IMG/VR virus record: IMGVR_UViG_3300050132_000058
Location: 1 to 32,317 of that record
Source of the DNA: a virus
DNA length: 32,317 nt
Reading direction: 5' to 3' (one strand)
Positions within the stretch are counted from its first letter, which is position 1. Every line of letters starts with the position of its first letter. The position numbers were made by a program, and so were the translations under genes. Below the pieces are notes generated by a model. The model was not told the DNA's origin. It made no database searches and worked only from the letters and a program-made list of their open reading frames with translations. Positions 31,272-32,317 of this stretch are shown in pieces.

Positions 31272-31850
31272 ATGAAAAAGCTCTATTCCGCGTCAGAGAT
31301 CGCTGCGATGCATTTGCCCGACCTTCCAGCCACGAAGGCAAGAGTTATTGATCGGGCGACCGGCGAAGGTTGGCCGTATGAGGAAAAAAAGGGACTTGGT
31401 GGCACGCGTCGCATGTATGAAATACCTACGCGATACCTGGCGGAGCGTGCCATGTTGAATGTCCGTCATGCGACAAACGCCGCGACTGAAGTCGCATTAC
31501 AGTACGGGCCACTCAGCAAAACCCTGCGTCTGGAGATGCAAGAGGTCGCATTTAACGAAAACCTCGACACTAATCAGCTGATGGAGCGTTTTAAGGATCG
31601 CCTGCCGCAGCCGGTGGTCGCTGAACCCGGTGTTGCGCCAGGGAAGGTAATTGCCACGATAGCGGCCGGTACGAAGGTCGACCCGGCCATTCTGGAGCGG
31701 ATCATTCGGATAATGGATGAAATAGTGGTAGAGCAGGGTCGTGAGTGGGTGCCTGAGCGCAAGGCTGCGTTCATTGCCGTGCTGTATGACTATCTTGCAA
31801 AAGGTGCGGACGAGAATGACGTTAAAACGCTGCTTAGGGCCATCCAATAA
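31272..31850 (+). CDS. c: Mu-type c repressor
   Basis: 192 residues, the first plus-strand phage gene, reading away from ner toward the phage left end as in Mu. Residues 4-60 (LYSASEIAAMHLPDLPATKA, GWPYEEKKGLGGTRRMYEIP) are a Mu DNA-binding winged helix clearly homologous to the start of transposase A (YSAAELAVMRLPGIPTSKGK, GWAYVRTKGIGGTRREYAPP), which explains how repressor and transposase can share operator DNA. The rest is a helical dimerisation and regulation part. The expected role is to hold the lysogen by binding the six operators at 31104-31270. Confidence 0.93.
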   Translation: MKKLYSASEIAAMHLPDLPATKARVIDRATGEGWPYEEKKGLGGTRRMYEIPTRYLAERAMLNVRHATNAATEVALQYGPLSKTLRLEMQEVAFNENLDTNQLMERFKDRLPQPVVAEPGVAPGKVIATIAAGTKVDPAILERIIRIMDEIVVEQGREWVPERKAAFIAVLYDYLAKGADENDVKTLLRAIQ

Positions 31851-32317
31851 TGCGAATTTGCCATACCTGTCATTTCTGACAGGTACTATTTCCACTGGGA
31901 ATTGTTACAATTGGTAAATTTTTTGCCATGCCAACAAAAAATGACAACATGGACGCCCGCTTGAGGCGTTTTTTTAACGATGCCACCAGGGCAACCGTCG
32001 ATACCACCCTGCAATGCCTTCAACGAACCCAACTTGGATGCCATCTGCAAGGTGTGAAGGCGGCAAACGAATCTGCCTATGCCTCACCAGCAAGCCGGGC
32101 AAGGCCTTACAGAATAAAAAAAGGACCATCCCGTGGCCCCTTAAGTGCAGAATCCCGCGCTAATTTTCATGTTTACGGTGCATTTCGTCGTTTTTATTTG
32201 CGTTGTTCCAAAATGGCTAAATCCCCCTGCAAACTCAATACTAGCGCGGCTTTTCCCGCTTTATTCCACATCTTCCCATGTGCAGAAGCACTCACCCCCT
32301 CACATCTGCTCGATGCC
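31851..32317. other. Phage left-end region; no confirmed gene
   Basis: The phage left end should lie here beyond c. Seen are an inverted repeat ACCTGTCA-TTTC-TGACAGGT (31865-31884), possibly a weak c terminator or a binding site, and two related 25-bp segments beginning TTTGCCAT and ending TGACA (31857-31881, 31922-31946), spaced 65 bp. From ATG 31928 a plus frame (MPTKNDNMDARLRRFF...) stays open for 130 codons to the edge. It has no clear ribosome site and unremarkable codon use, so whether it is a gene or host flank is open. No end or target duplication can be shown because the other end is outside the window. Confidence 0.5.
31928..32317 (+). CDS. Possible partial gene running off the window
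   Basis: A frame open to the edge, 130 codons from ATG 31928, with no matching motif or family. The first half is charged (Asp/Arg/Asn-rich); the second has a short Cys/Phe-rich stretch (FRRFYLRCSKMAK). A 130-codon open run is not expected often by chance at this composition but can occur in 500 bp. No good ribosome site precedes it (only GGTAAA, 13 nt away). It may be a chance frame across the phage end and host DNA. Confidence 0.25.
   Translation, partial: MPTKNDNMDARLRRFFNDATRATVDTTLQCLQRTQLGCHLQGVKAANESAYASPASRARPYRIKKGPSRGPLSAESRANFHVYGAFRRFYLRCSKMAKSPCKLNTSAAFPALFHIFPCAEALTPSHLLDA

Noticed and set aside
31865-31884. Inverted repeat ACCTGTCA/TGACAGGT as the intrinsic terminator of c
   Set aside because: Only ACTATTT follows the stem, so no proper T tract; listed only as part of the left-end region.
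1-32317. tRNA genes, CRISPR arrays, insertion sequences, riboswitches
   Set aside because: No cloverleaf-like segment, regularly spaced repeats or second transposase was found on either strand.

Overview
The window is most of one transposable (Mu-type) temperate phage, read as an integrated or packaged prophage. The GC-rich sequence (roughly 57% by eye) and the gene style suggest a Burkholderiales-like betaproteobacterial host. This is inferred from composition and family resemblance only; no host gene is recognisable. The replication module (c repressor, Ner-like regulator, MuA-type DDE transposase, MuB-type ATPase) and the head genes (gp25/26/27/28/29/F/G/I/Z/T/36/37 types) follow Mu order. 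The tail is different: there is no sheath gene, and a tube protein, a frameshifting G/GT chaperone pair and a 1736-residue tape measure point to a long non-contractile tail. Overall this is the B3/D3112 kind of transposable siphophage.

Layout, right to left (almost everything is on the minus strand): 31272-31850 c repressor (plus strand, facing the phage left end); 31069-31271 control region with six copies of an 11-bp operator and the early promoter; 31068-26985 early genes ner, a regulator, transposase A and ATPase B; 26988-22312 a tightly coupled run of small early genes ending in gemA; 22309-21890 a Mor/C-type activator; 21824-21889 a probable late promoter; 21823-19505 lysis block (HNH-like protein, endolysin, holin/lipoprotein, class 3 lipase); 19508-16546 zinc-finger protein, gp25/26-like proteins and terminase; 16549-12944 portal, F, a 44-codon gene and G. 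A plus-strand lipoprotein moron with its own terminator (12354-12785) interrupts the late genes. A second copy of the late-promoter motif lies at 12240-12290, and the capsid and tail genes run on from there to the left edge, where a tail gene is cut.

How it works together: c holds the lysogen by covering the early promoter, whose spacer and -10 lie inside operator copies. After induction Ner, A and B drive replicative transposition. The Mor/C-type protein then probably turns on the two late promoters, which share a 16-bp palindrome at the same distance from their start codons. Nearly all genes overlap by ATGA or TGATG, so translation is coupled through the operons.

The most notable observations are: a textbook -1 frameshift site (A_AAA_AAC, 8-nt spacer, 9-bp GC stem) joining the two tail chaperone frames; at least 28 dispersed copies of the heptamer CGTTAAA/TTTAACG, many more than chance, cutting across reading frames and changing orientation near 25-26.5 kb; the operator array; the duplicated late-promoter motif; a lipase in a Gram-negative lysis cassette; and a major capsid protein with a hydrophobic N-terminal extension. 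No tRNA, rRNA, CRISPR array or insertion sequence was seen.
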